Below are positions 8,933 through 16,902 of a stretch of 64,000 nucleotides of DNA, one piece after another. This DNA comes from Haloarcula pellucida (GTDB lineage: Archaea > Halobacteriota > Halobacteria > Halobacteriales > Haloarculaceae): assembly GCF_014647235.1 (NCBI RefSeq), contig NZ_BMOU01000001.1:290262-354261 (forward strand). The letters are read 5' to 3'. Below the pieces are notes generated by a model. That model was given only the letters and a program-made list of their open reading frames with translations, had not been told where the DNA came from and searched no databases. The position numbers and the translations under genes were made by a program. Position 1 is the stretch's first letter, and every line of letters starts with the position of its first letter.

Positions 8933-10123
8933 TCAGTCGGCCGGTCGGTCCGCCGTCGGCACGTCGAGCGCGAGCAGTCGTGGCACCGACACTATCGCGA
9001 GGCCCAGTTCCGCGCCGCCGGCGACGAGGAAGGCGGCGAGATAGCCGAACTCGCCGGCGACGAACCCGCCGACGAGGATGCCGGCGAGGAAGCCGACGCT
9101 CCCGAAGGCGTTGAACCCGGCCATCGCCGTCCCGCGGCCGCTCTCGCCGGCGAGGTCCGTCACGAGCGCCATCGTCGCCGGCGCCATCAGCGCCCCGATG
9201 ACGCCGACGACCACCATGCCGATGCCGGCCGTCAGGACGCTGGGAGCGAGGCCGACGGCGACGACGGCGAGGCCATAGAGCGACGACCCGGCGACGATGG
9301 GGACGGTCCGCCCGATGCTGTCCGAGAGGACACCGAAAGGATACTGGAGCAGCGCGAACGGCGCGAAGAAGAGTGCGAGCATCAGCCCCGTCTCGCCGGG
9401 GGTCAGCGCGAACACCTCCCGGAAGTACAGCGTCCCGACGAGGGCGAAGAAGCCGGCGGTAAGGCGGTCGATGAAGCCGAAGGCGTAGGGGATTCCCAGT
9501 GCCGGCGTCTCGCGGAGGCGGGCAGTCACGGCGGCGAGTCGGCCGTCGGTGTTCGAGGGCGCGCGGTCGGTCACCGTCGCGGCGAGGCCGGCGACGGCGA
9601 ACAGCAGACCGCCCGCGACGTACAGCGGGAGCGTGGGCGAGAGGCCGTACAGTTGCCCGCCCAGCGGCGCGCCGAGGGCCGTCCCGGTGCCGATGGCGAT
9701 GCCCGCCGCACCCATGTTCTTGCCGTGTCCGCCTGCGAGGTCCATCAGCATCGTCATCGCCAGCGAGAACGCGGCGATGGTCATCGCGCCCTGCAGCGCC
9801 CGTAGTACGATGATGCCTTCGAAGGATATGTGAATCTGCGTCGGGAGCCACGCCAGCGCGACGTAGAACACTGCGCCGCCCAGGGCACCGACCACGATGA
9901 ACGGTACCCGCCGCCCGGTGGCGTCGCTCACCACGCCCCAGACGCCGGCGAAGGCGACGAAGGCGGCGAACTCGGCAGCCAAGAACCACATGCTGGCATC
10001 GAGGTCCGTCGTGGCCCCCAGCGCTCGCACGAGGGTGTCGACGCCGGGATACAACAACACCTGTGCGAGCAGGACGGCGAAGACCACCCCGGCGAGGGCC
10101 ACCCGCTCTCGGTGTACGCTCAC
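8933..10123 (-). CDS. Major facilitator superfamily transporter
   Basis: A 396-residue integral membrane protein with about 12 hydrophobic segments in two halves. The cytoplasmic loop motif between helices 2 and 3 appears as GVVSDATGRRVPFI, and its second-half counterpart as GVLSDSIGRTVPIV, typical of drug-efflux MFS proteins. I place the start at GTG (10121-10123), just before the first helix. Longer frames to 10372 would add about 80 arginine-rich residues that read like non-coding sequence. Substrate unknown; a proton-coupled exporter is likeliest. Confidence 0.85.
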   Translation of the reverse strand: MSVHRERVALAGVVFAVLLAQVLLYPGVDTLVRALGATTDLDASMWFLAAEFAAFVAFAGVWGVVSDATGRRVPFIVVGALGGAVFYVALAWLPTQIHISFEGIIVLRALQGAMTIAAFSLAMTMLMDLAGGHGKNMGAAGIAIGTGTALGAPLGGQLYGLSPTLPLYVAGGLLFAVAGLAATVTDRAPSNTDGRLAAVTARLRETPALGIPYAFGFIDRLTAGFFALVGTLYFREVFALTPGETGLMLALFFAPFALLQYPFGVLSDSIGRTVPIVAGSSLYGLAVVAVGLAPSVLTAGIGMVVVGVIGALMAPATMALVTDLAGESGRGTAMAGFNAFGSVGFLAGILVGGFVAGEFGYLAAFLVAGGAELGLAIVSVPRLLALDVPTADRPAD

Positions 10124-10173
10124 ACCGGCCGGTAGGACTGACGGACGAAAATACGTGTCGAACAAGCGACTCC

Positions 10174-10341
10174 TCACTCGCTCGGCGGCAGGAGACCGCG
10201 AACCGCCACACCCGACACTCCGGCGACCAGCGGCGTCACGATGGTCGACCCCATCCCGAGCGCGCCGCTTGAGGCCGCCGAGAGCGCCGAAAACCGGCCG
10301 AGGACCCCTTGGGCCAGTGAGGAACGTGGCTCGCACGCCAC
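10174..10341 (-). CDS. Possible small hydrophobic protein (55 aa or shorter)
   Basis: Between the MFS gene and the next forward gene, a reverse-strand frame ending at TGA (10174-10176) reads as hydrophobic, G/C3-rich codons. A GTG at 10341 gives 55 residues; an internal ATG at 10254 gives 26 residues beginning MGSTIVTPLVAG. One weak membrane segment is visible. There is no clear promoter or homologue that I recognise, so it may be chance. The rest of 10124-10459 shows nothing else I can support. Confidence 0.25.
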   Translation of the reverse strand: MACEPRSSLAQGVLGRFSALSAASSGALGMGSTIVTPLVAGVSGVAVRGLLPPSE

Positions 10342-10459
10342 CCGAGAGCACGGTGCTGTGACTGCGGTCCATACGCCACGGGTGCCCCGTGCAACTGTAC
10401 CCGCTCGGTCGGGTCGCCCGGCCGCAGGTTCAAGTGTGTCTGGCCCGCCCTCTCAGCCG

Positions 10460-10666
10460 ATGCCGACCGATATCACGACGCGGGTCGTCCGGACGATACG
10501 GGACGTGACCGGAGACGACGACTGGTGTTCGCGAGCTCAGGTCGACTCGCTCATGGGGGCGACCGCCATCGACAAACGGGAGGTCGACCGGGCACTGAAG
10601 CGTGCCGTCGCCGAGGGGCGACTGGAGCGAGACGGAGACCAGTACCGGCCGACGGACGAGGCGTAG
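10460..10666 (+). CDS. Small winged-helix-like conserved protein
   Basis: A 68-residue protein: MPTDITTRVVRTIRDV, then WCSRAQVDSLMGATAIDKREVDRALKRAVAEGRLERDGDQY. The pattern of a short helix, a two-residue-spaced helix pair and an ERDGDQYR wing matches a compact winged helix-turn-helix, like a DNA-binding half of larger regulators. The ATG at 10460 is chosen because upstream sequence is a poor coding frame. It ends one base before the convergent PH-domain gene. Function is not known. Confidence 0.7.
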   Translation: MPTDITTRVVRTIRDVTGDDDWCSRAQVDSLMGATAIDKREVDRALKRAVAEGRLERDGDQYRPTDEA

Positions 10667-11260
10667 CTACCGCTCGCCGAGCGCCGTCCGAATCGCACGC
10701 ACCTCGGAGCGGACGGCCTGCCACTGCTCGATCGACCCGGGCACGTCGTCGGCGTCGTCGCCGCGAACACGCGAAGCCTGCTCGGCGATGCGTTGCTGGA
10801 CCGACCCGGGGTCGTTCATTGCGCGAAGCGTGAGTTCGGCGCCCTCGCTCCCGGCCGTGTCCACGGTGACGGTGCCGTGGCCAAAGACGGTGCCGAGGAC
10901 GCCCTGTTCGTAGGCCGTGTTCTGGACTTTCCGGAGCGACAGTTCCGTCACCGTCACGGAGAGGACGCCAGTGCGGTGGTACAGCGCTCGCTCGGTCAGC
11001 AGATAGTGGGTGGTCCGCCGCCAGAGCCAGACGGCAGCCGTCGGGACGGCGAGCGCGACCACCGCCAGCGGCACCGTCACGGCGAGCGAGACTGCGAGGG
11101 AGACGCCGACAGCCGAGAGCGCCGCCCAGACGACGGCGGCGACGACGACGGCGCTGAGAAGTCCCATCGCGACCCCCTGCAGGACGACGCGGCGCCGTGG
11201 CTGACCCTGCCAGACTACGGTCTCTCCGTCCGCCAGCGACACCCAGTCGACGGCGTTCAT
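10667..11260 (-). CDS. PH-domain membrane protein (bPH2/YdbS-like), second of a pair
   Basis: A 197-residue protein with an N-terminal segment (SLADGETVVWQGQPRRR), two adjacent membrane helices (about residues 28-75) and a bacterial-type PH domain (RTTHYLLTERALYHRTG..., KVQNTAYEQGVLGTVFGHGTVTVDTAG). The C-terminus is a short amphipathic helix. Its ATG (11258-11260) overlaps the TGA of the upstream gene by 4 bases, so the two are cotranslated. The same architecture in both proteins indicates an old duplication and probably a heteromeric membrane complex. Function in archaea is unknown. Confidence 0.8.
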   Translation of the reverse strand: MNAVDWVSLADGETVVWQGQPRRRVVLQGVAMGLLSAVVVAAVVWAALSAVGVSLAVSLAVTVPLAVVALAVPTAAVWLWRRTTHYLLTERALYHRTGVLSVTVTELSLRKVQNTAYEQGVLGTVFGHGTVTVDTAGSEGAELTLRAMNDPGSVQQRIAEQASRVRGDDADDVPGSIEQWQAVRSEVRAIRTALGER

Positions 11261-11820
11261 GGGTGCCGGTCGTCCGCGCTGGCGTCTCCGCCCCGGCCCG
11301 TCCCGGCGTCGAGCGACTGGCGTATCGCGCGCAACTCGACCAGAATCTCGTCGAGTACGTCGGCCTTCGACTCGCCGTCGGCCGCGTCCGCCGTCTCGCC
11401 TTGGGCCCGCTTGACTCGGCGAGAGAGCTGTTTCTGCACCGCTTGTGGGTCCTCGACGCCCCGCAGCGTCATCTCGACACCGGACCCGCCGGCGGTGCTT
11501 ATCATCACGTCGCCGTAACCGAAGTACCGGCCGATAGCGCCCACGGAGAAGGAGGTGTTTTGTACCTTCTCGAACTCGATCTCCGTGACGGCACGGCTGA
11601 AGATGCCCGTCTTCTTGTAGACGCCGTTCGTCGTGATGAGGTAGTCGGTGTTCTGCTGGCGCAGGTACGCCGAAGCGATGACTACGATCCCCAGACCAAA
11701 GAGGAGTATCATCGGGACACCGAAGAGGTACGCGCCGTAGAGCGATTCGCTGGAGGGCTGGCCCGACCAGACGACCTCTTCGTCGTCGTCCAGCGTAAGC
11801 CAATCGTAGTCGACACTCAT
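11257..11820 (-). CDS. PH-domain membrane protein (bPH2/YdbS-like), first of a pair
   Basis: A 187-residue protein: WLTLDDDEEVVWSGQPSSES, two membrane helices (about residues 29-54) and a PH domain with NTDYLITTNGVYKKTGIFSRAVTEIEFEKVQNTSF and GYGDVMISTAGGSG. A charged C-terminal tail follows. The internal ATG at 11820 is preferred over 11838 because the family begins just before the WxxLxxxE motif. It heads a two-gene unit with its paralogue. The core motif KVQNT is shared word for word with the partner. Confidence 0.8.
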   Translation of the reverse strand: MSVDYDWLTLDDDEEVVWSGQPSSESLYGAYLFGVPMILLFGLGIVVIASAYLRQQNTDYLITTNGVYKKTGIFSRAVTEIEFEKVQNTSFSVGAIGRYFGYGDVMISTAGGSGVEMTLRGVEDPQAVQKQLSRRVKRAQGETADAADGESKADVLDEILVELRAIRQSLDAGTGRGGDASADDRHP

Positions 11821-11972
11821 GCGTCCGGGTCCACGCACCTGCCTGAAAAGTCTATCCGATAGTCTCGGGGTCCGAAGCAGGCGACGACGCTCGCCTCCCG
11901 ACGATAGCCCGCGGCTACTGTCGAACCGGGTTCCGTCGCTGTCGAATGGGCCTTCTGCTGGGACGGGTCCTC

Positions 11973-12052
11973 ATACTGGTGGCTGTAAGTTCGTAAAGAT
12001 ATTCGCCACCCCGGGGTGGCGAATTACTGCAGTTTGTTACAGCCACCAGTAT
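11973..12052. repeat. Nested palindrome: 16-bp inverted repeats around a 24-bp palindrome
   Basis: Arms of 16 bases at 11973-11988 (ATACTGGTGGCTGTAA) and 12037-12052 are perfect inverted repeats. Centred between them, 12001-12024 is a perfect palindrome with half-site ATTCGCCACCCC. The spacers on both sides are 12 bases and do not pair. The whole is 80 bases and its right end touches the stop codon of the zinc-ribbon gene. It could be a MITE-like relic with terminal inverted repeats, a transcription terminator or a protein-binding cruciform. I see no clear target-site duplication. Confidence 0.6.
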
Positions 12053-12165
12053 CACTCGGCACTGTGTGGCGGGACGAACCCGCAGTTGTCACAGCCCGTG
12101 TGTTTCGTCGTTACGTAGCTCATCTCCTCGCCACACTGCGGGCATTTGTACTGACTTGCGGCCAT
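12052..12165 (-). CDS. Small double-CxxC zinc-ribbon protein (37 aa)
   Basis: A 37-residue protein, MAASQYKCPQCGEEM then CDNCGFVPPHSAE, with two CxxCG knuckles (Cys8/11 and Cys26/29) that make one zinc site. Such tiny zinc-finger proteins are abundant in haloarchaea and some affect biofilm or motility. A TATA-like element (reverse of 12194-12206) lies about 30-40 bases upstream, with a 5-bp inverted repeat at 12204-12217 beside it. Its stop codon abuts the nested palindrome, which may end its transcript. Confidence 0.75.
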   Translation of the reverse strand: MAASQYKCPQCGEEMSYVTTKHTGCDNCGFVPPHSAE

Positions 12166-12203
12166 CACCGACCACTACAATTCGACAGCATCTAAATCTT
12201 TAT

Positions 12204-12217
12204 ACGACGATTGTCGT
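12204..12217 (-). promoter_or_regulatory. Promoter of the zinc-ribbon gene with a small inverted repeat
   Basis: On the reverse strand CGTATAAAG (12198-12206) is a good TATA box, placing the start about 5 bases before the ATG. ACGAC-GATT-GTCGT at 12204-12217 overlaps its upstream edge, where the BRE element and some regulators bind. The repeat is short and could be chance. Confidence 0.35.
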
Positions 12218-12218
12218 T

Positions 12219-12548
12219 ACCCGTGAGACACGCCGCACGTCGCGCCACCGAGGACGAAAGTCGCGTCCCGGCGGGGTGACGACCGGCACGCCGCCCGTCT
12301 GACACCGGCCCCGTCGTCGCAGTCTCGTCGCTCGCCGCGGGACACCAAGCGCAGTCATCGGCGCGTGTCGGTGGTGGCGACCGCCGTCGACGTGGTGTTA
12401 CCGACGACGGCGACGCACATCGACTGTCGTCGAAGTGTAATTGAAACGAAGCGTGTCCCCCGCGCGCTGGCTACCGCAGTCGCTGGCGGAGTCCGGTGCG
12501 CTGAAAAGGTGAGAGACGGGTGACCAGGGTGTATTCGAGTGGCCGACC
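12219..12548. other. Intergenic stretch without a supported gene
   Basis: About 330 bases between the zinc-ribbon promoter and the PAPS-reductase-family gene. Frames on both strands are broken or lack G/C3-biased codons with a plausible start. No tRNA, hairpin-plus-T-tract or repeat stands out. Confidence 0.5.
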
Positions 12549-13526
12549 TTACATGTAGCCGAGGTCGCGCAGGCGCTCCATCAGGTCCTCTTTGTCCTGG
12601 GCGCGGCCGGCGCGTTCGGTCGTGTTCTCCATGTCCTGCAGCCAGGCGGGCTCCTCGGCGGACTTATCCGTCGAGACCTCGCTACCGAGCGAGCGGAACC
12701 CGGCGAAGTACTTCGGCGACACCGGGACGTCCTCTTTCTCGATGCCCTCGGGCAGGTCGTCCTGCCCCTGCGGGACGTAGCCCTCTTCGGGGTAGCCCTC
12801 GACGGTGTCCGGCACGACGAAGTTCCAGAAGGCCTCCCAGACGTCGGCCTCGGCGAACTGGAGGATGGACTGGATACGGTCGTGGGGCGGGTAGATGTCG
12901 GGGTCGTGTCGCGGCGAGAAGAACGTCTCGTCGGCACGGGACTCCTGTTCGTCCCAGCGGATACCCGAGAGGATGCCGTCGACGTCGTGCTCCTCGATGG
13001 TGTCGTTGAGCGCGACCGTCTTCAGCAGGTGGTTGCCGACGTAGGTGTCGAGCAGGAACGGGAACGTGTCCTCCTCGTACTCGAGGATGTTGCGGATGTG
13101 GTGCTGGTTGTGGTCCGAGAGCGCGTCGACAGGGATGTCGTCGCCCGGTTCGAGGCCGTTCTCGTCGACGTACTCGCCGACGTCCTCGTTACGTGCCCAG
13201 ATGACGTCGAGATCCCACTCGTCGGCCCAGTACTCGACGAACTCGATGAGTTCGTCGAAGTGCTGGTAGTGGTCGATGAAGACGACGGGCGGGACTTCGA
13301 GGTCGAATCGCTCGGCGACTTCCTTGACGAAGTACAGCGTGAGCGTCGAGTCCTTCCCGCCGGTCCACATGACGACCGGGTTCTCGTACTCTTCGAGGCC
13401 GGTCTTCGTGACCTCGATTGCCTTCTCGATCTTGTGGTTGATCGTCGGGTACTCCTCGGGCGATTCACCCTCGCCGTCGGTGTAATCGACGTCGAGGTAG
13501 TCGGGGAACTCGGCTGTCTCGGACAT
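12549..13526 (-). CDS. PAPS-reductase/PP-loop superfamily protein
   Basis: A 325-residue protein with the PP-loop ATP-binding motif WTGGKDSTLTL (about residue 53) and a downstream LSGIRWDEQESRADETFF block matching the phosphoadenosine-phosphosulfate reductase family. Family members reduce PAPS/APS or use ATP to adenylate a substrate for sulfur transfer. The C-terminal catalytic ECGLH-type cysteine of true reductases is not visible, so a thiolation or other nucleotide-alpha-hydrolase role is possible. The ATG at 13526 begins MSETAEFPDYLDVDYTDGEG; longer frames add 62 unlikely residues. Divergent from the SpoIIM-like gene. Confidence 0.75.
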   Translation of the reverse strand: MSETAEFPDYLDVDYTDGEGESPEEYPTINHKIEKAIEVTKTGLEEYENPVVMWTGGKDSTLTLYFVKEVAERFDLEVPPVVFIDHYQHFDELIEFVEYWADEWDLDVIWARNEDVGEYVDENGLEPGDDIPVDALSDHNQHHIRNILEYEEDTFPFLLDTYVGNHLLKTVALNDTIEEHDVDGILSGIRWDEQESRADETFFSPRHDPDIYPPHDRIQSILQFAEADVWEAFWNFVVPDTVEGYPEEGYVPQGQDDLPEGIEKEDVPVSPKYFAGFRSLGSEVSTDKSAEEPAWLQDMENTTERAGRAQDKEDLMERLRDLGYM

Positions 13527-13660
13527 CGTGTAATGAGATATAATTAGGCGTTGTAAGTACTTTTTGGATAGTCGTGCAGGACGTGGACGGTTACCATGAC
13601 TCCTCGCTCCCGAGACGCCTCCACCTTTTTTCACGCTTCCGCGCGTGCATTCACTCACGA

Positions 13661-14269
13661 ATGTCGTCTCGCTACACGAGGATGTGGGCCGTCTGCCGGC
13701 GGTGGCTCGCACTCTACGTCCCCGTCGCCGCCCTGTTGCTCGGCGTGAGTACCGCTGTCGGGTTCCTCCTCGGCAGTGCGGTGCCGATAGAGTCGCTGCC
13801 GACCGCGCCAGAGGGCGGGTCGAACCCGTTTTTCCCCGACGAACTGACCACCTACTCCATCGCTCTCAACAACCTACTCGCGATGTTTATCATGCTGCTC
13901 GGTGCGGTGTCGCTTGGCAGCGTTACCGTGGTCGGTCTGGTTCTGAACGGTCTCATCATCGGCGCTGTCGTCGGCATCGCCCTCCAGCAGGTCGAACCCA
14001 TCGTCGTCGCCGCACTCATCCTCCCGCACGGCGTCATCGAGATACCGGCGCTCCTCATCGTCGCGGCCGTCAGTCTCCGGTTCGCTCGGCTCACTGTCCG
14101 GTATTTCCGGGGCCTCGAAGACGAACTGGTGACGGAACGAGACGTGCGCGAAGCCGGGTGGCTGGTCGCCGTCGCGGTGGTCATGATTCTGGTCGCTGCG
14201 TACGTCGAGGCGACGATAACGCTCGAAATCGCCGAGCAAGTGGCTGGTCGGGACCTCGTGAGCGTCTGA
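13661..14269 (+). CDS. SpoIIM-like (stage II sporulation protein M / DUF95) membrane protein
   Basis: A 202-residue protein with five or so membrane helices. The family pattern is visible: a first helix (LALYVPVAALLLGVSTAVGFLLG), the ALNNLLAMFIMLLGA segment, the GLVLNGLIIGAVVG loop and the LPHGVIEIPALLIVAA motif that gives the family its H-x-x-x-E. Archaeal members are of unknown function, probably membrane scaffolds or transport partners. Start at the ATG at 13661; it follows a T-rich promoter region shared with the divergent gene. Confidence 0.85.
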   Translation: MSSRYTRMWAVCRRWLALYVPVAALLLGVSTAVGFLLGSAVPIESLPTAPEGGSNPFFPDELTTYSIALNNLLAMFIMLLGAVSLGSVTVVGLVLNGLIIGAVVGIALQQVEPIVVAALILPHGVIEIPALLIVAAVSLRFARLTVRYFRGLEDELVTERDVREAGWLVAVAVVMILVAAYVEATITLEIAEQVAGRDLVSV

Positions 14270-14283
14270 GAACGGCCGGAGAA

Positions 14284-14886
14284 TTAGCTGATGAACTCGT
14301 TGTCGCGCCAGTTGACCCCGTCTTCCTCGTCCTCGTCGGTCGGGTCTTCCACGACGTTGATGGAAGCGGGATGCTCTTCGCCGTCGACGATGCGGATGGC
14401 TTCTAGTTCCTCGTCTACCGCGGCGATGGCGGTCAACGTCCCCTTTTCGGCGACTTTCGCGACCTCACAGAGGACTTCGAACATCGCGTACTGGAGCGCA
14501 GTGTTCTGCAGGACCGTCTCGCGGTCGCCCTTGAAACAGGCGTACTCGACGAGTTCCGACTCTATCTCTTCTTCTTCCTCTTCGAGTGTGCCCCACTGTG
14601 GGCCGCCACCGGTCGAACCGGTGCTGGCGGCGCCGGGCGGCCCCATCTCGTCCGGGTCCTCCTCGTAGACCCGGTTCTCTGTCACGCTGGCTTTGAGCTG
14701 GGCCGTCGGTGTGTACTTGCTCATGGTGTCGTCTTTCGCGACGGCACTCACGATGAGCGTGTTGTTCCGACGGGTGATCTCTACGTCAGCGATTTCAGGT
14801 GGAAGATTGGGATCCTCGAAGAAGTCGTAGGCGTCTTCCAGTGGCAGTTCGAGCGTCGAATGAAGTCTGTATACGCGGCTGGTCAT
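14284..14886 (-). CDS. Haloarchaeal conserved protein of unknown function
   Basis: A 200-residue soluble acidic protein. The N-terminus (SRVYRLHSTLELPLEDAYDFFEDPNLPPEI) is well ordered, the middle holds a Gly/Ser-Thr-rich linker and a run of six glutamates (about residues 103-109), and the C-terminal part is again structured before an acidic tail DEDEEDGVNWRDNEF. I do not recognise a known fold; I believe it is one of the haloarchaea-only DUF families. It stands alone on its strand with a TATA-like element upstream. Confidence 0.7.
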   Translation of the reverse strand: MTSRVYRLHSTLELPLEDAYDFFEDPNLPPEIADVEITRRNNTLIVSAVAKDDTMSKYTPTAQLKASVTENRVYEEDPDEMGPPGAASTGSTGGGPQWGTLEEEEEEIESELVEYACFKGDRETVLQNTALQYAMFEVLCEVAKVAEKGTLTAIAAVDEELEAIRIVDGEEHPASINVVEDPTDEDEEDGVNWRDNEFIS

Positions 14887-15070
14887 GGTTGGGAGCGTGT
14901 GTCAATCGTCGACGGCCGTCCGCTGACGCTGGTGTCACCTGTATGTAGGACCCACGTGCTTATATGACCTGCCCTTCATTCTGGGTGTGGCAGACGTATG
15001 TGTGCGTGTGAATGCCGCTCGTGGGCCTTGGTAGCACATTAGAACGGTCGGGGCGACGAACGGCCAGCAC

Positions 15071-15394
15071 TCAGTCGTCGGCCGCTGCGGTGTCGCCGGT
15101 CGCGTCGGCCTCGATGCTGGGCGGATACTTTCCCCGGTCCAGTCGGAGGTCGGAGGCCGGTCGTGCCATGCAGGTCAGGGCGTAGTTCCCCCGTTCCTGC
15201 TCAGTGAGGCCACGCGCGGCCGGTTGTGTCACCTCGCCCTCGACGATTTTGGCAGAACACGCGAGACACATCCCGACGCGACAGGAGTACTCCTGTGCGA
15301 TCCCCTCCTCGATACAGCGTGAGAGGATGGTCTCCTTCTCGGAGACGGTAATCTCCTCGCCCGTCCCCACGAACTCCACGGTGTACTCGGTCAT
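15071..15394 (-). CDS. Plant-type [2Fe-2S] ferredoxin
   Basis: A 107-residue electron carrier. The cluster ligands are Cys38, Cys43, Cys46 (C-x4-C-x2-C in SCRVGMCLAC) and Cys75 (LTCMARP), as in chloroplast-type and halobacterial ferredoxins. The N-terminus is the usual YTVEFVGTGEEITV beta strand pair, and the acidic tail after residue 90 is a halophilic addition. It is shorter than the classic halobacterial ferredoxin, lacking its acidic insertion near the N-terminus. It is divergent, 94 bases away, from a geranylgeranyl reductase that needs a low-potential electron donor, so the two probably work together. Confidence 0.9.
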   Translation of the reverse strand: MTEYTVEFVGTGEEITVSEKETILSRCIEEGIAQEYSCRVGMCLACSAKIVEGEVTQPAARGLTEQERGNYALTCMARPASDLRLDRGKYPPSIEADATGDTAAADD

Positions 15395-15488
15395 ACTCCG
15401 GCTTTTCGGGCGTCCGCCAAAACTCTTTATCCCCACCACCACGGCGACAGTCGGAACGATTTTCTCTCTCCGGTTAGGACGAGGGTGC

Positions 15489-16862
15489 ATGACCACTCAT
15501 CAGTACGACGTAGCCGTCGTCGGGGCGGGGACGTCGGGCTGTTATGCCGCCGCGACAGTCGCTGACGCGGGCTACGACGTCGTCGTCGTCGAACGGAAGG
15601 ACGCCGAGGAAGCGGGCCACATCGCCTGCGGGGACGCGCTGAAAGGAGCGAGTGACTTCCCCGAGGCCATCCCGAAGTCCCAACTCGAATCCGCCTTCAC
15701 GAACACGGGCGTCGACCACGGCCGGTTCGAGATTCCACAGGAGGACACGGTGCTGGAGATTCCGGTCCCCGGCGAGCTAGCCGTCATCGACCGCTGGGAG
15801 TACGGTCGCTGTCTCATCGGGGGGGCCAACGAGGCGGGCGCCGAGTTCCACTACGACACCGTCGTCCAGGACGTCCTGCAGGACGACACCGGCGAGGTCA
15901 CCGGTTTCGAAGCCATCCGGAAGGGCGACCCGGTCACCTACGAGGCTGACATCGTCATCGACGGAGCGGGGGCGCTTTCGCTCCTACAGGACAAGGCGGA
16001 CTTCGAGGACGCCACGTTCGATACGAACGTCCGCTACTCGCAGTTCTGCTCGGCCTATCGCGAGGTGGTCGAAGTCGAGGACCCGGTCGTGTGGGACGAC
16101 GCACTGGTGTTCAAACCGACCGACCGTGCGGCGGGTTACCTCTGGTACTTCCCGCGTACGGACACCGAGATAAACGTCGGTCTCGGCTTCCAGATGAACG
16201 AGGAACCGATGGAACTCGTCGACGACCTGAAGGCCGACCTCGAGAACCGAGCGGAGTTCGAGGGCGCGAAAGTCAAGGACAAACTCGGGGCCGCGCTCCC
16301 GACCCGCAGGCCCTACGACTCGGCGGTCGCACCGGGCTACATGGCCGTCGGCGACGCCGCCGCGCACGTCAATCCCACGACCGGCGGCGGCATCGCCGGG
16401 GCGGCCTACGCCGGGCAGTACGCCGCAGAGCAGGCCATCGAGGCTATCGAGGACGACCGCACCGACGACGAGTCGGTTCTCTGGGAGTACAACGTCAACG
16501 TGATGGACCACTTCGGAGCGCGGTACGCCGCACTCGACGTGTACAACATCTTCGTGACGGCACAGGAGGTCGACGATCTGATGGGGCTACTGGCGTCCCT
16601 GCCCGCGACCAACCTCGCCGAGGCGCTGTACTCCGGGTCGACGAACGTCGGCCTCGGCCTGAAACTGAAGACGGCTATCGAGAGCTTCGGCCACTGGGGG
16701 CTGATCTACGACCTCTACCGGACGAAGAGCCTCGCAGACCGCCTGCTGTCTCACTACGAGGACTACCCCGACGACCCCAGCGGGTTCGCGGCGTGGAAAC
16801 GCGAACGCGACGCCATCATGGACGACATCTACGAGACCACCGGCGCAGAGCCGAAGTACTGA
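15489..16862 (+). CDS. Geranylgeranyl reductase family flavoprotein
   Basis: A 457-residue FAD enzyme that saturates isoprenoid double bonds, in archaea those of digeranylgeranylglycerophospholipids. The N-terminal dinucleotide-binding motif is DVAVVGAGTSGCYAAATVADAGYDVVVVER; a second FAD signature is MAVGDAAAHVNPTTGGGIAGAAYAGQYAA, followed by the helical lipid-binding C-terminus. The CGDALKG block near residue 45 is typical of the family. ATG at 15489; the frame extends upstream only through sequence antisense to the ferredoxin. Menaquinone-chain reduction is an alternative role. Confidence 0.9.
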   Translation: MTTHQYDVAVVGAGTSGCYAAATVADAGYDVVVVERKDAEEAGHIACGDALKGASDFPEAIPKSQLESAFTNTGVDHGRFEIPQEDTVLEIPVPGELAVIDRWEYGRCLIGGANEAGAEFHYDTVVQDVLQDDTGEVTGFEAIRKGDPVTYEADIVIDGAGALSLLQDKADFEDATFDTNVRYSQFCSAYREVVEVEDPVVWDDALVFKPTDRAAGYLWYFPRTDTEINVGLGFQMNEEPMELVDDLKADLENRAEFEGAKVKDKLGAALPTRRPYDSAVAPGYMAVGDAAAHVNPTTGGGIAGAAYAGQYAAEQAIEAIEDDRTDDESVLWEYNVNVMDHFGARYAALDVYNIFVTAQEVDDLMGLLASLPATNLAEALYSGSTNVGLGLKLKTAIESFGHWGLIYDLYRTKSLADRLLSHYEDYPDDPSGFAAWKRERDAIMDDIYETTGAEPKY

Positions 16863-16902
16863 GTCCGTTCTCTTCGCCTCGCTTTCCGACGCACAGAGCA
16901 GG

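Noticed and set aside
10124-10372. N-terminal extension of the MFS transporter
   Set aside because: The extension is Arg/Gly-rich and lacks membrane helices; transporters of this type begin near the first helix, at the GTG at 10123.
10418-10450. GGTTCAAGT resembling a tRNA T-arm
   Set aside because: Flanking bases do not form the T stem, acceptor or anticodon arms.
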